Positions 33,376 to 43,903 of a DNA stretch of 64,000 nucleotides are shown here, piece by piece. The stretch's first letter is position 1. Each line of letters starts with the position of its first letter. This stretch comes from UBA7657 sp049652985 (lineage in GTDB: Bacteria; Pseudomonadota; Alphaproteobacteria; Micavibrionales; Micavibrionaceae): the NCBI GenBank assembly GCA_049652985.1, contig JBASFK010000002.1:558001-622000 (forward strand), read 5' to 3'. Under the pieces are notes generated by a model. That model made no database searches. It worked only from the letters and a program-made list of their open reading frames with translations, and was not told where the DNA came from. Both the position numbers and the translations under genes were made by a program.

Positions 33376-34951
33376 CACACTCGGCCTGATTTTAATCTAT
33401 TTCGCATGGCTGGCCTTCGCGACCAGGCGCACGATGACATACCTGCATATCTACCAGCAGGAGGAATATGACACGGGCCGATTCCTGCGCTGGATGATGC
33501 GCACCGCCACCATCGACACGCGCCTTACCCTCGTGCTTGTTGGAATCGACATGCTCTGGCTCCTGTTCCCCTCACCCCTGTTCATGTTTGCTTTCTTTAT
33601 TGCGTTCGCCGCGGCGGCCGTACTTGAAACCGACCCCCGGCATGAGGCCAAGAAAAAACTCGTCCTCACGCCGCGCGCGCAGCGAATCATGTTCGTCTCC
33701 ATCATCCTCTCCGCCCTGATGTCGACATGGTTCCTGCTGGTTTATTTCCCGTTCTTCTGGATCCTGAACGTCCAGCTCATCCCGCTCCTGATGCTGGCCG
33801 CGAACCTCGCGCTTACGCCGTATGAAAATTACGTCCAGAAAAGATACTGGGAGGCCGCGCGCGACAAGCTGGATGCGCTGAAGCCCACCATCGTCGGCAT
33901 TACCGGCTCCTTCGGCAAAACCTCGGTCAAACATATCCTCGGTCATATTCTCAAAACCCATGCGCCGACTCTTGTCACGCCGGGCAGCGTCAATACGCCG
34001 ATGGGTGTGACGCGCATCGTGCGCGAGCAGCTCGAGGACAATCATAAATTCTTCGTCGTCGAGATGGGCGCTTACGGCGTCGGCTCCATCGAGCGGCTTT
34101 GCCGCCTTGCGCCGCCCGACATGGGCATCATCACCGCTGTTGGTCATGCGCATTACGAGCGCTTTAAAACCATCGAAGCCGTGGCGAAGGCCAAGTTCGA
34201 ACTCGCTCAGGCCGTGCTCGACAAAAAGGGCAAGATCATCGTCCATGAAAAGCCGCTTGATATCGAATACGCCAAAATTAAAACCCGTGAGAACCGCGCA
34301 CATTTCATTATCGTCGGCGAAACGCCTGCGAGCGATGCGATCATCGAACGGGCGGAGCAATTGCCCGAGGGCCTCCGCGTTTTCGTGCGCTGGAACGGCG
34401 ATTCCTTCCGCCTCGAAGCGCCGTTATACGGCCTGCACCACGCGCAGAACATGGCGCTTGCCTTCACCGCCGCCGTCAGCCTCGGCATCCCGGCTGAAAA
34501 CGCCGTGATCGCGCTCAAATCCGTGCCGCAGATCACGCACAGGCTGGAAGTCAAAAAACCGGGCGATGGCACGACCCTGATCGATGACGCGTTCAATTCC
34601 AACCCGGCGGGGTTTGCGTCGGCGCTCGACCTGCTGCCCGTGCTGGGCCGTCAGGGCCGTAAAATCCTCATCACGCCCGGTATGGTCGAGCTTGGCGAGG
34701 CGCATAACGAAGAACACGAAAAAATCGGCAAGAAGGCCGGTGATATCTGCGACGTCATCATCGTCGTGCAGGGACGGCGCATTCCCACTTTCATCCAGGG
34801 CGCGCGCGCCACCGGTAACGGCAAACCGCTCCTCGAAGTGGACACGTTCAAGCAGGCGACCGTGTGGCTCGACCAGAACCGCAAGGACGGCGACGTGATT
34901 TTAATTGAAAACGATCTGCCGGATTTGTATGAGCGGAGATTGAAGATTTAA
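33359..34951 (+). CDS. Membrane-anchored MurF-like Mur ligase
   Basis: A 530-residue fusion-like protein. Residues 1-155 hold about four to five hydrophobic helices in place of the soluble UDP-binding domain of normal MurF. From about 170 the Mur ligase ATPase and C-terminal domains follow: VGITGSFGKTSVKH (P-loop, 179-192), VEMGAYGVGSIERL, the AKAKFEL lysine segment, LHHAQNMALA (359-368), HRLEVKK and DDAFNSNPAGF (409-419, the MurF DDSYNANP equivalent). It should add a D-Ala-D-Ala-type dipeptide to a wall precursor, perhaps a membrane-bound one. GGAGAGG precedes the ATG. No conventional murF is in the window, so this may be the functional replacement. Its stop shares a TTAA palindrome with murB. 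Confidence 0.85.
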   Translation: MQLLASTLGLILIYFAWLAFATRRTMTYLHIYQQEEYDTGRFLRWMMRTATIDTRLTLVLVGIDMLWLLFPSPLFMFAFFIAFAAAAVLETDPRHEAKKKLVLTPRAQRIMFVSIILSALMSTWFLLVYFPFFWILNVQLIPLLMLAANLALTPYENYVQKRYWEAARDKLDALKPTIVGITGSFGKTSVKHILGHILKTHAPTLVTPGSVNTPMGVTRIVREQLEDNHKFFVVEMGAYGVGSIERLCRLAPPDMGIITAVGHAHYERFKTIEAVAKAKFELAQAVLDKKGKIIVHEKPLDIEYAKIKTRENRAHFIIVGETPASDAIIERAEQLPEGLRVFVRWNGDSFRLEAPLYGLHHAQNMALAFTAAVSLGIPAENAVIALKSVPQITHRLEVKKPGDGTTLIDDAFNSNPAGFASALDLLPVLGRQGRKILITPGMVELGEAHNEEHEKIGKKAGDICDVIIVVQGRRIPTFIQGARATGNGKPLLEVDTFKQATVWLDQNRKDGDVILIENDLPDLYERRLKI

Positions 34952-35802
34952 TTCTCGCCGACGATATTAATTTCCCAGCGCAGGTTAACGCCAAGCTGTT
35001 CTTTCGCCCGCCTCCGGATTTCGTTGCCGAGATTTTCCAGATCGGCAGCCGTGGCATCGCCCGTATTGATCATGAAATTGGAATGCATGGGCGACATTTG
35101 CGCGCCGCCGATCTTAAGCTCATGCCCGCCGACTTTCTGTACCACCTGCCAGGCGCGGAGCTCGCCGGGCGGATTGGCGAAAGTCGAGCCACCGGTTTTC
35201 TCGCGGATCGGCTGCGTCTCGTTGCGCTTCGTTTTAATGTCGTTCATACGCGCCTTCACCGTTTCATAATCCTCGCGTCTACCTTTGAAAATCGCGGAGG
35301 TAAAAACCATACCCTTGGGAATATCCGTGTGGCGGTAGGTCATGTGCAATTGTTCGGGCACCAGCTTTGTCATTTCTCCCCCCCGCGTCACCGCGTTCAC
35401 ACCCGTGAGCACATCCTTCACTTCCGTGCCGTACGCGCCCGCATTCATGCGCAGCGCGCCGCCGACGCAGCCCGGGATGCCCGATAAAAATTCCAGCCCG
35501 CCGATCCCCGCCTTCACCGCCGCCGCCGCGACAGAACCATTTAAAGCTCCCGCGCCTGCCTCGATATAATCGCCGAGCACTTTTATCTCTGAAAATTCCT
35601 TGCCGAGCTGGACCGTAACACCGCGAATGCCGCCGTCGCGGATGATGGTGTTGGCGAGGCCGCCGAGTACCGTTACATCACCGTCATGTTCTTTTAAAAA
35701 CTGCGCCAGTTCATCGGCGTGTGCCGGGCGCAACAACTGGTCCGCGTTGCCGCCGCAGCCGAACCAGCTTTCCGCCCCGAGCGGCGCATCTTTGACAATC
35801 AC
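34948..35802 (-). CDS. murB: UDP-N-acetylenolpyruvoylglucosamine reductase
   Basis: A 284-residue FAD enzyme that reduces UDP-GlcNAc-enolpyruvate to UDP-MurNAc. FAD-binding segments TVLGGLANTIIRDGGIRGV (near 45-63) and SGIPGCVGGALRMNAGAYG (near 107-125) are clear, and the catalytic KTGGSTFANP (near 205) carries the type I serine-containing loop. It overlaps murC by 4 nt in the minus-strand wall operon. Length is short but normal for the alphaproteobacterial type I enzyme. Confidence 0.96.
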   Translation of the reverse strand: MIVKDAPLGAESWFGCGGNADQLLRPAHADELAQFLKEHDGDVTVLGGLANTIIRDGGIRGVTVQLGKEFSEIKVLGDYIEAGAGALNGSVAAAAVKAGIGGLEFLSGIPGCVGGALRMNAGAYGTEVKDVLTGVNAVTRGGEMTKLVPEQLHMTYRHTDIPKGMVFTSAIFKGRREDYETVKARMNDIKTKRNETQPIREKTGGSTFANPPGELRAWQVVQKVGGHELKIGGAQMSPMHSNFMINTGDATAADLENLGNEIRRRAKEQLGVNLRWEINIVGEN

Positions 35803-37241
35803 GCCGCGCTTCCCTTCGCTCTCGCGAAAAGCGGCTCCAGTTCACCCGGCAGCGCATAGGCCCAGTAGGTAATATCGCCAGCCCCTAAACAAATCACGTA
35901 ATCGCCCGGCTGCGCCATCGACGCCACGCGCCGCGCCAGCTCTTCTTTATTCCCCAGCGGCAGCACATGCCTGTGGCCGTGCTTGCGAATTCCTTCAACC
36001 AGCGAATCCCGGCTCACGCCTTCGATCGGCTGCTCTCCCGCCGTGTACACATCGGCGACGATCACGCTGTCGGCCTCGTTAAAACACGTGCAGAACTGCT
36101 CGAACAAATCATGAAGCCTTGTGAATCTGTGCGGCTGCATGACGGCGATCACGCGCCCGCCATTTTCCGCCACCATCATCCGCGCGGTTTTCAGCACGGT
36201 TTCGATCTCGACCGGGTGATGCGCGTAGTCATCGATCACCGTCACGCCCGCCGCCTCGCCGGTCTTGGTAAACCTGCGCTTCACGCCCGTAAAACCGGCC
36301 AGCGCTTTTTTCATTACCGGCGCGGCCACATTCATCGCGCACGCAATCGCCAGCGCCACCAGCGAATTCTGCACATTATGATGCCCCGGCATCGGCAGAT
36401 GCACGTCCTTCAGCACCAGTTCCTTGTTTTTACTCAGCCACGGCGCAAACGTCACGTCGAACAGGCTACCATTCGCGCCGCTGCGAATATTCGACGCGAA
36501 CACGTCAGCCTGCGGGTTAAATCCGTAGGTCACAACTTTCCGGTCACGGATCGTCGGGATCAGCGCCTGCACCTCCGGGTGATCCATGCACAACACCGCG
36601 TAACCGTAGAACGGTATATTATGAATGAACTGGCGGTAGGCCTCTTTCACTTTCTCGAAATCGCCGTAATGGTCGAGATGCTCCGGGTCCATGTTCGTGA
36701 CCACCGCCACGCTCGCGGGCAGATGCGTAAACGTGCCGTCGCTTTCGTCGGCCTCCACCACCATCCACTCGCTTTGGCCGAGGCGGATATTGTTGCCGTA
36801 GGCATTGACGATGCCGCCATTGATGACGGTCGGGTCGAACCCTGCCGTTTCCATCATCTGGCCGACCATCGACGTCGTCGTGGTTTTTCCGTGCGTGCCC
36901 GCCACCGCGACGGCGGATTTAAGGCGCATCAGTTCCGCCAGCATTTCCGCCCGGCGCACGACCGGGATATGTTTCGCGCGCGCGGCCTGGAGTTCGGGGT
37001 TGTCATCTTTAACTGCTGAGGAAATCACCACGGCCTTTGCATCGCCGATATTTTTGGCGTCATGGCCGATGAAAATTTTTATGCCGCGCTCGCGCAGGCG
37101 CTTGACGTTCGCGCTCTCACTCAGGTCGGAACCCTGGATGGAATAACCGAGCACGGATAAAATCTCGGCGATGCCGCTCATGCCGATGCCGCCGATGCCA
37201 ACGAAATGCAATGTGCCGATGTCTTTAGGTAGGCTGTGCAT
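35799..37241 (-). CDS. murC: UDP-N-acetylmuramate--L-alanine ligase
   Basis: A 480-residue Mur ligase adding L-Ala to UDP-MurNAc. FVGIGGIGMSGIAEIL (UDP-binding, residues 13-28), AVAGTHGKTTTTSM (P-loop, near 112-125), the VVTNMDPEHLDHYGD segment, GHHNVQNSLVALAIA and VIDDYAHHPVEIETVL (near 335) are all present. It is separated from murG by a 134-nt gap with a palindromic repeat, the only sizeable break in the murD-murB part of the operon. Confidence 0.97.
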   Translation of the reverse strand: MHSLPKDIGTLHFVGIGGIGMSGIAEILSVLGYSIQGSDLSESANVKRLRERGIKIFIGHDAKNIGDAKAVVISSAVKDDNPELQAARAKHIPVVRRAEMLAELMRLKSAVAVAGTHGKTTTTSMVGQMMETAGFDPTVINGGIVNAYGNNIRLGQSEWMVVEADESDGTFTHLPASVAVVTNMDPEHLDHYGDFEKVKEAYRQFIHNIPFYGYAVLCMDHPEVQALIPTIRDRKVVTYGFNPQADVFASNIRSGANGSLFDVTFAPWLSKNKELVLKDVHLPMPGHHNVQNSLVALAIACAMNVAAPVMKKALAGFTGVKRRFTKTGEAAGVTVIDDYAHHPVEIETVLKTARMMVAENGGRVIAVMQPHRFTRLHDLFEQFCTCFNEADSVIVADVYTAGEQPIEGVSRDSLVEGIRKHGHRHVLPLGNKEELARRVASMAQPGDYVICLGAGDITYWAYALPGELEPLFARAKGSAA

Positions 37242-37253
37242 ATATCCTCAATT

Positions 37254-37348
37254 GTCACCCCCGCGAAGGCGGGGGTCCGGCGAATATAAACATTATAATG
37301 GAAAATCTCAATAAAGCTTTGCCGGATGCCCGCCTGCGCGGGCATGAC
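37254..37348. repeat. Composite palindromic repeat between murG and murC
   Basis: Left arm GTCACCCCCGCGAAGGCGGG...TCCGG and right arm CCGGATGCCCGCCTGCGCGG...ATGAC, with an AT-rich centre. Each arm is itself a hairpin. The element at 53899-53963 has the same two arms in the opposite orientation, so both are copies of one family. Confidence 0.8.
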
Positions 37349-37375
37349 ATTTATTATATTTTACAATCAGATAGC

Positions 37376-38482
37376 TTAATCCCCCCAGCCGCTCACCATC
37401 GCGGTCACGAGGTTGCCGAGCTTGCGCGCCGCATCGGGCTTGCCGCATTCCCGCGCTTTCTCGGCGGCGCGGAACAAAATAGACGGGTTCTGCAGAAAGG
37501 TTTCAATCCTTGCGAGCAGCGCATCGGGCGTGAATCCATCTTCCGTCATCACCCATGCGCCGCCCGCATCGGCGACCGTGTCGGCGTTCATTTTCTGCTG
37601 CTGGTCCTTATGATGCGGGTACGGCACGAAAATCGCCGGGCGCCCGGCGGTGGTCACTTCCGCCACGGTGCTCGCGCCCGAGCGGCCAATAATAAGATGC
37701 GTCCGCGCCAGTTCTCCCGCCACGTCGTCGAAGAACGGGCGCAGGTCGGCCTTGATGCCCGCGATCTCGTACATTCTCCGGACACTCTCCATATCGTCCT
37801 GGCGGCATTGCTGCGCGATATACAGGCGCTGGCGATATTCAACGGACAATTTCGCGAGCGTCTGCGGCACGATGTTGCCGAATACCTTCGCGCCGAGCGA
37901 TCCGCCCATGACAAAAATCCGCAGCGGCGTATCGTGGCCGAGATTGGGATAAGGCTGCGTGTAAAGCGCGGCAATTTCCGGGCGCACCGGGTTGCCGGTG
38001 ACGATGGCGCGCATGCGCTCGCTGTCATCAAGGCCCTGCACGACGGGCAGCGAGAGCGCGATGCGCCCGGCCTTTCGCGCCAAAAACGCGTTGGCATTGC
38101 CGATGATGGCGTTTTGTTCATGAATGACCGTGGAAATACCCAATTTCTGCGCGGCATAAACACCCGGCACAGACGGATAACCGCCGAACCCCACAACCAG
38201 CTTGGGTTTTAGTTTGAGAATGAGCATCAGCGCCTGACCGAAGCCTACGCCGAGATTGGCCGCGCCCTTCAGCTTGCCCATCGTCCCGGCGGTAAATGTG
38301 CCGGACCTTACAACATGCACTTTCATGTCGCCGAACAGATGGCGGTATTTCGCGCCGCGCTCGTCGGTGATCAGTTCGATGTCAAAGCCGCGCGATTTCA
38401 GATCCTGCGCTAAGGCTTGCGCCGGGGTCATATGGCCGCCGGTGCCGCCGGCGCTGAGGAGAACGAGATTTCCCTTTGTCAT
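37376..38482 (-). CDS. murG: UDP-GlcNAc:lipid I N-acetylglucosaminyltransferase
   Basis: A 368-residue GT-B glycosyltransferase at the inner face of the cytoplasmic membrane that turns lipid I into lipid II. N-terminal LLSAGGTGGHMTPAQALA (residues 8-25), VGFGGYPSVPGVYAAQ, IHEQNAIIGNAN, IFVMGGSLGAKVFG and the C-terminal LIIGRSGASTVAEVTTAGRPAIFVPYP donor-binding stretch (positions near 265-291) are all typical. It overlaps ftsW by 4 nt. Confidence 0.97.
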   Translation of the reverse strand: MTKGNLVLLSAGGTGGHMTPAQALAQDLKSRGFDIELITDERGAKYRHLFGDMKVHVVRSGTFTAGTMGKLKGAANLGVGFGQALMLILKLKPKLVVGFGGYPSVPGVYAAQKLGISTVIHEQNAIIGNANAFLARKAGRIALSLPVVQGLDDSERMRAIVTGNPVRPEIAALYTQPYPNLGHDTPLRIFVMGGSLGAKVFGNIVPQTLAKLSVEYRQRLYIAQQCRQDDMESVRRMYEIAGIKADLRPFFDDVAGELARTHLIIGRSGASTVAEVTTAGRPAIFVPYPHHKDQQQKMNADTVADAGGAWVMTEDGFTPDALLARIETFLQNPSILFRAAEKARECGKPDAARKLGNLVTAMVSGWGD

Positions 38483-39645
38483 TGCCCTGCCTCCATCGTT
38501 CGGGCTCTCAGCGACATGCCGCCGCGCGCGACACTGCCACGGGCTTGGCGCCTTGTTAAGGCCAAAACTGCGCCCATCGAAAACCCGAGCGAGAGAATGG
38601 ACGATCCGCCATAGCTGATGAAGGGCAGCGTCATGCCCTTGGCGGGGAGGATATTCATCGCCGAGCCCATATGGATCAGCGCCTGCAGGCCGAACATCGT
38701 CAGCAGCCCGCCGACCGCGAGCACGGCGAACATATTGTCGCTGGTCGTCAGGCGGTTAAGCCCGCGCCACATGACGAAGGCGAAAACGGCGATGACGATC
38801 AGTACGAACCACAATCCCATTTCCTCACCGGCGACCGAGAAGATAAAATCCGCGTGCGCGTCGGGAAGTCCCTCTTTCACCGTGCCCTGTCCCGGTCCGA
38901 CACCGGCAAAGCCGCCATTCTGGAAGGCTTCCAGCGATTTTTCGACCTGGTAATTGTCGCCGCTCTCGGGTTTGAAGAATCGGTCGACGCGGTAGCGCAC
39001 ATGTTCGAAAAAGAAATACGCGCCCGCGAGGCACACCGCGCCTGCCGCGCCGAATATGGCAAGAATACGAAACCGGAAACCGGCGAGGAAAATCTGCGAC
39101 GCCCAGATGCAAGTTACAACAACTGTCATGCCGAGATCGGGCTGGAGCAGCAGCAGCGAAATCGTCGCGAGGTAAAGCCCGGCAGCGATATAATTGCCCG
39201 GGAATTTTGCGTTCTCCTTCTGGCGCGACATGAACCACGCCGCGACGATGGCGAAGGCGGGCTTGGCAAATTCGCTCGGCTGCAGGGAAAAGCCGAACAC
39301 ATGGATCCAGCGCTGCGCGCCCTTGATCTCCATGCCTGTGAACAGCACGAGGAGCATGGCCGCGAGGCTGCCGAGGAACACGACGCTCGCGAGGCGCCAG
39401 ATTGCGCGAGGAGTCAGCATCGAAATCCCGATCAGCAGGCCGAGCGCGGGGATAAGCAGCACCAGGTGGCGCTTGAGGAAATGGTACGAACCGAGGCCCA
39501 GCGTTTCCGCCACCGGCGGGCTGGCCGTCGTCACCAGCACGATGCCGAAAAGAATGAGCAGGATGAACGCCGCCAGCAGGCCGCGATCAACCGTCCACCA
39601 CCAGCGTCCCAAAACAGAATTATCGGTTCTTGAAAACAACGTCAT
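38479..39645 (-). CDS. ftsW: SEDS divisome glycosyltransferase FtsW
   Basis: A 388-residue SEDS protein with about ten TM helices, the septal counterpart of RodA that polymerises lipid II with FtsI. It carries LLQPDLGMTVVV, the large periplasmic loop with FQNGGFAGVGPGQGTVKEG and LPDAHADFIFSVAGEEMG, and the C-terminal PAKGMTLPFISYGGSSIL motif that distinguishes FtsW from RodA. Flanked by murD and murG with 4-nt overlaps on both sides, its standard place. Confidence 0.97.
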   Translation of the reverse strand: MTLFSRTDNSVLGRWWWTVDRGLLAAFILLILFGIVLVTTASPPVAETLGLGSYHFLKRHLVLLIPALGLLIGISMLTPRAIWRLASVVFLGSLAAMLLVLFTGMEIKGAQRWIHVFGFSLQPSEFAKPAFAIVAAWFMSRQKENAKFPGNYIAAGLYLATISLLLLQPDLGMTVVVTCIWASQIFLAGFRFRILAIFGAAGAVCLAGAYFFFEHVRYRVDRFFKPESGDNYQVEKSLEAFQNGGFAGVGPGQGTVKEGLPDAHADFIFSVAGEEMGLWFVLIVIAVFAFVMWRGLNRLTTSDNMFAVLAVGGLLTMFGLQALIHMGSAMNILPAKGMTLPFISYGGSSILSLGFSMGAVLALTRRQARGSVARGGMSLRARTMEAGQ

Positions 39646-40964
39646 GCCGCTGCGCTTTCTTCGAGGCTGTTCACGATTTTTGCGAACGTATCGCCGCGCT
39701 CTTCGTAGGAAGAAAACTGATCGAACGATGCGCAGGCCGGGGACAATAAAACCGTCGCCGGCGCATTTTTCTGCGCAGCCTTGTGCGCCGCACGCACCGC
39801 CGCGTCCAGCGTTTTACTCTCCTGGTGCCTCACGTTATTCTCCCTGGCCCACACAGCAAAATCATCCACTGCTTCGCCAATCAAAAATATTTCATGCACG
39901 TAATTCATCAGTCCCTCAAGACCGTTCAGCCCGCCCTCCTTCGGCCTTCCGCCCGCGATCCAGTATATATTGTCGTAGCTGGCGAGCGCCTTCGAGGCGG
40001 CTTCAGCGTTCGTCGCCTTGCTGTCATTAATATAGGTAACGTTATTGATCGTGCGCACGGGGAACTGGCGGTGCGGCAGGCCGGGGAAACTCCGCATCCC
40101 CACAAAAATCTCCTCGTCATTCAGCGCCGCCGTGTGACAGGCATGATATGCCGCTAGCCCATTCTGCAGATTATGCACGCCCTTCAGCATCATATTACTT
40201 TCAATTTTTTTTGCGTCAGCATCCTTCACCGAAAACGGGATGACAAGGCGATGCCCCGCTTTCTTAACCTGCGCCATGATTTTGTACGAGGGCTCGTCAT
40301 CAGCGCTGATGACCGCCACGCCCTGCCCCTCGAACATCCGCGCTTTCGCCGCCGCGTAATTATCAAGATCGCCGTGGCGATCAATATGATCCGGCGTGAT
40401 ATTCAGCAGCACGGAAATTTCGGGACGGAATCCCGGGCACAGGTCTAACTGGTAGGACGAAAGCTCCAGCACGACGAACGGCTTGTTTTTAATTTCAAGA
40501 TCGAATACCGGCACGCCGATATTGCCGCCCATCACGGCTGGCCTGCAGCTCGCCTTTATAATGTGGTGAATCAGCGCCGTCGTCGTCGATTTGCCGTTCG
40601 TGCCAGTAACCCCGATCGTGCGGATATTGTCGTAGACGCGGCTGAACAGCTCGACATCGCAAATCACTTCGGTTCCCACTGCTTTCGCGGCCCTCACCAC
40701 GGAATGCGGCACGGGATGTTTCAGCGGCACGCCGGGCGCGAGTAGTAAAAACGCGCACGGTTTTAAATTTGCCTCGTAGAGCTGTTCGATTGTCGCACCG
40801 AGCGCTGCGGCGCGTTCCCGTGCCTTCTCATCATCATCCCACGCGATCACTTCCGCGCCCGCGTCTTTTAATGCGCGTATCGATGACAGTCCCGAACGCG
40901 CAAGACCGAAGACCGCTACCGGGCGGCCTTTCAGTGTTTGAACGTACGCGGCAAGTTCTTTCAT
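39642..40964 (-). CDS. murD: UDP-N-acetylmuramoyl-L-alanine--D-glutamate ligase
   Basis: A 440-residue Mur ligase adding D-Glu. VFGLARSGLSSIRALKDAGA (residues 19-38), GVTGTNGKSTTTALIHHI (P-loop near 118), LNITPDHIDRHGDLDNY, KGVHNLQNGLAAYHA, YINDSKATNAEAASKAL and the final LLSPACASFDQFSSYEERG (near 408-426) are all hallmark MurD segments. Overlaps mraY and ftsW by 4 nt each. Confidence 0.97.
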   Translation of the reverse strand: MKELAAYVQTLKGRPVAVFGLARSGLSSIRALKDAGAEVIAWDDDEKARERAAALGATIEQLYEANLKPCAFLLLAPGVPLKHPVPHSVVRAAKAVGTEVICDVELFSRVYDNIRTIGVTGTNGKSTTTALIHHIIKASCRPAVMGGNIGVPVFDLEIKNKPFVVLELSSYQLDLCPGFRPEISVLLNITPDHIDRHGDLDNYAAAKARMFEGQGVAVISADDEPSYKIMAQVKKAGHRLVIPFSVKDADAKKIESNMMLKGVHNLQNGLAAYHACHTAALNDEEIFVGMRSFPGLPHRQFPVRTINNVTYINDSKATNAEAASKALASYDNIYWIAGGRPKEGGLNGLEGLMNYVHEIFLIGEAVDDFAVWARENNVRHQESKTLDAAVRAAHKAAQKNAPATVLLSPACASFDQFSSYEERGDTFAKIVNSLEESAAA

Positions 40965-42046
40965 CGCAGTTTAAGCGTCGACAGGCCAATCAGCGCGAGA
41001 ATGAAGGCTATGATCCAGAAACGAATGACGACCGTCGGCTCCGACCATCCCTTTTTTTCGAAATGATGATGAATGGGCGCCATCGCGAAAACGCGCTTGC
41101 CCGTCAGCTTGAACGACGCCACCTGGATAATCACCGATACCGTTTCCAGCACGAACACGCCGCCTATAATAGCTAACACCAGTTCATGTTTCGTGATCAC
41201 CGCAATCGTGCCGAGCACACCGCCCATCGCCAGCGAGCCGGTATCGCCCATAAAGATCATGGCCGGCGGCGCATTGAACCAGAGAAAACCCATCGCCCCG
41301 CCGATCAAGGCGCCACACAAAACGGCCAGCTCGCCCGTTCCCGGTACATAAGGAATATTGAGATATTCCGCGAAATCTGCGCGGCCCACAAGATAGGCAA
41401 TCAGGCCGAAACACCCGGCGGCAATTGCCACGGGGACAATCGCAAGACCGTCAAGGCCGTCGGTCAAATTCACCGCGTTGCTTGACCCGATAACCACGAA
41501 GAGCGCCCACGGCGCAAAGAACCAGCCGACATTGATAAACAATTCCTTGAAGAACGGAATGGCGATGTGCGTGCTGAGCGTATCGGGCATCGTCACCATG
41601 ATGCCGACCGTGGCGGTCAGGCCGATCACAAGCTGCATCAGTATTTTTAGTTTGCCAGGCAGGCCTTTCGTATTTTTCTTTGTCAGCTTGAGATAATCAT
41701 CGCCGAATCCGATCAGCCCGTACCCGACCATCACCAGCAGCGCGTACCATGTAAATTTATTCGTGAGGTCGGCCCAGAGGATGGTCGAGATCGTCACCGA
41801 GATTAAAATCATCAGCCCGCCCATCGTCGGCGTGCCCGCTTTCGCGAAATGTGTTTGCGGCCCGTCGGTCCTGATCGGCTGGCCCTCTTTTTGTTTTTTC
41901 TTCAGCCAGCGGATCATCGCGGGCGCAATCAGGAAACAGATCACGAGCGCGGTCATGATCGCGCCGCCGGTCCGGAACGTCAGGTAACGGAAAAGATTGA
42001 AGAATAAAAATTCGTCGGCGAAGGGTGTCAGTAAATTATACAGCAT
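40961..42046 (-). CDS. mraY: Phospho-N-acetylmuramoyl-pentapeptide transferase
   Basis: A 361-residue inner membrane enzyme with ten TM helices that transfers phospho-MurNAc-pentapeptide to undecaprenyl phosphate, making lipid I. Landmarks: KAGTPTMGGLMIL (near 69-81), GFGDDYLKL, NAVNLTDGLDGLAI with the catalytic aspartates (near 190), FMGDTGSLAMGG (near 264) and APIHHHFEKKGWSE near 325. It overlaps the 145-residue unknown gene by 11 nt rather than murF, which normally precedes it. Confidence 0.97.
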   Translation of the reverse strand: MLYNLLTPFADEFLFFNLFRYLTFRTGGAIMTALVICFLIAPAMIRWLKKKQKEGQPIRTDGPQTHFAKAGTPTMGGLMILISVTISTILWADLTNKFTWYALLVMVGYGLIGFGDDYLKLTKKNTKGLPGKLKILMQLVIGLTATVGIMVTMPDTLSTHIAIPFFKELFINVGWFFAPWALFVVIGSSNAVNLTDGLDGLAIVPVAIAAGCFGLIAYLVGRADFAEYLNIPYVPGTGELAVLCGALIGGAMGFLWFNAPPAMIFMGDTGSLAMGGVLGTIAVITKHELVLAIIGGVFVLETVSVIIQVASFKLTGKRVFAMAPIHHHFEKKGWSEPTVVIRFWIIAFILALIGLSTLKLR

Positions 42047-42472
42047 AACTCATTTTCCTGCCTGGTGTGACCCGCAGCGCCTCAATCGCGATTTTCTGGC
42101 GCGCTTTTTTAACGAACACGAGAAAATCCCCCGGCGCCAGAACATCCGTCACAATTTTGGCTGTGCAAGGACTGCGCAAAATCTCGCCTATAACGTGATA
42201 GGCACGGGATACCGGCGTAATCGTCTTTGTCGTGTAAACCACGTCGAGATTACCGATTTTACGGGGCATTGCCAACTGGCTCTTTCTGATGGTTTTCCGG
42301 TCGCCATGGTCGGGCAGATAGCCCTCCAGCATCGCCGTTTGCCGCCCGGACCCAAGGTCAATAAGGCTTGTGACGCGGAACACCGCGCAGGGCTCCTCGT
42401 GCTTCCGCTTGACGGTCACGGTCACGTTTTGGGTCTTGAGCACACTCCAGAAAGATCGGTTATCAACGTTCA

Positions 42473-42473
<1 letters not shown>
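42036..42473 (-). CDS. 145-residue protein of unknown function in the murF slot
   Basis: Sits exactly where murF normally lies, between murE and mraY, coupled to both (TAATG with murE, 11-nt overlap with mraY). AAGGAG ends 12 bases before the ATG. The product is basic and predicted mixed alpha/beta, with no P-loop, signal peptide or membrane segment, so it cannot be a complete Mur ligase. Near the C-terminus, KIVTDVLAPGDFLVFVKKAR faintly resembles the DSR-x-x-x-PGDLFVAL segment of the MurF N-terminal UDP-binding domain; this may be a remnant or a detached domain, but the similarity is weak. Two cysteines (near residues 30 and 104) are present. I do not recognise the family. Confidence 0.75.

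Positions 42474-43895
<1,422 letters not shown>

Positions 43896-43903
<8 letters not shown>

Noticed and set aside
35967..37019. 350-codon open frame opposite murC
   Set aside because: Antisense shadow; the minus strand encodes an intact MurC.
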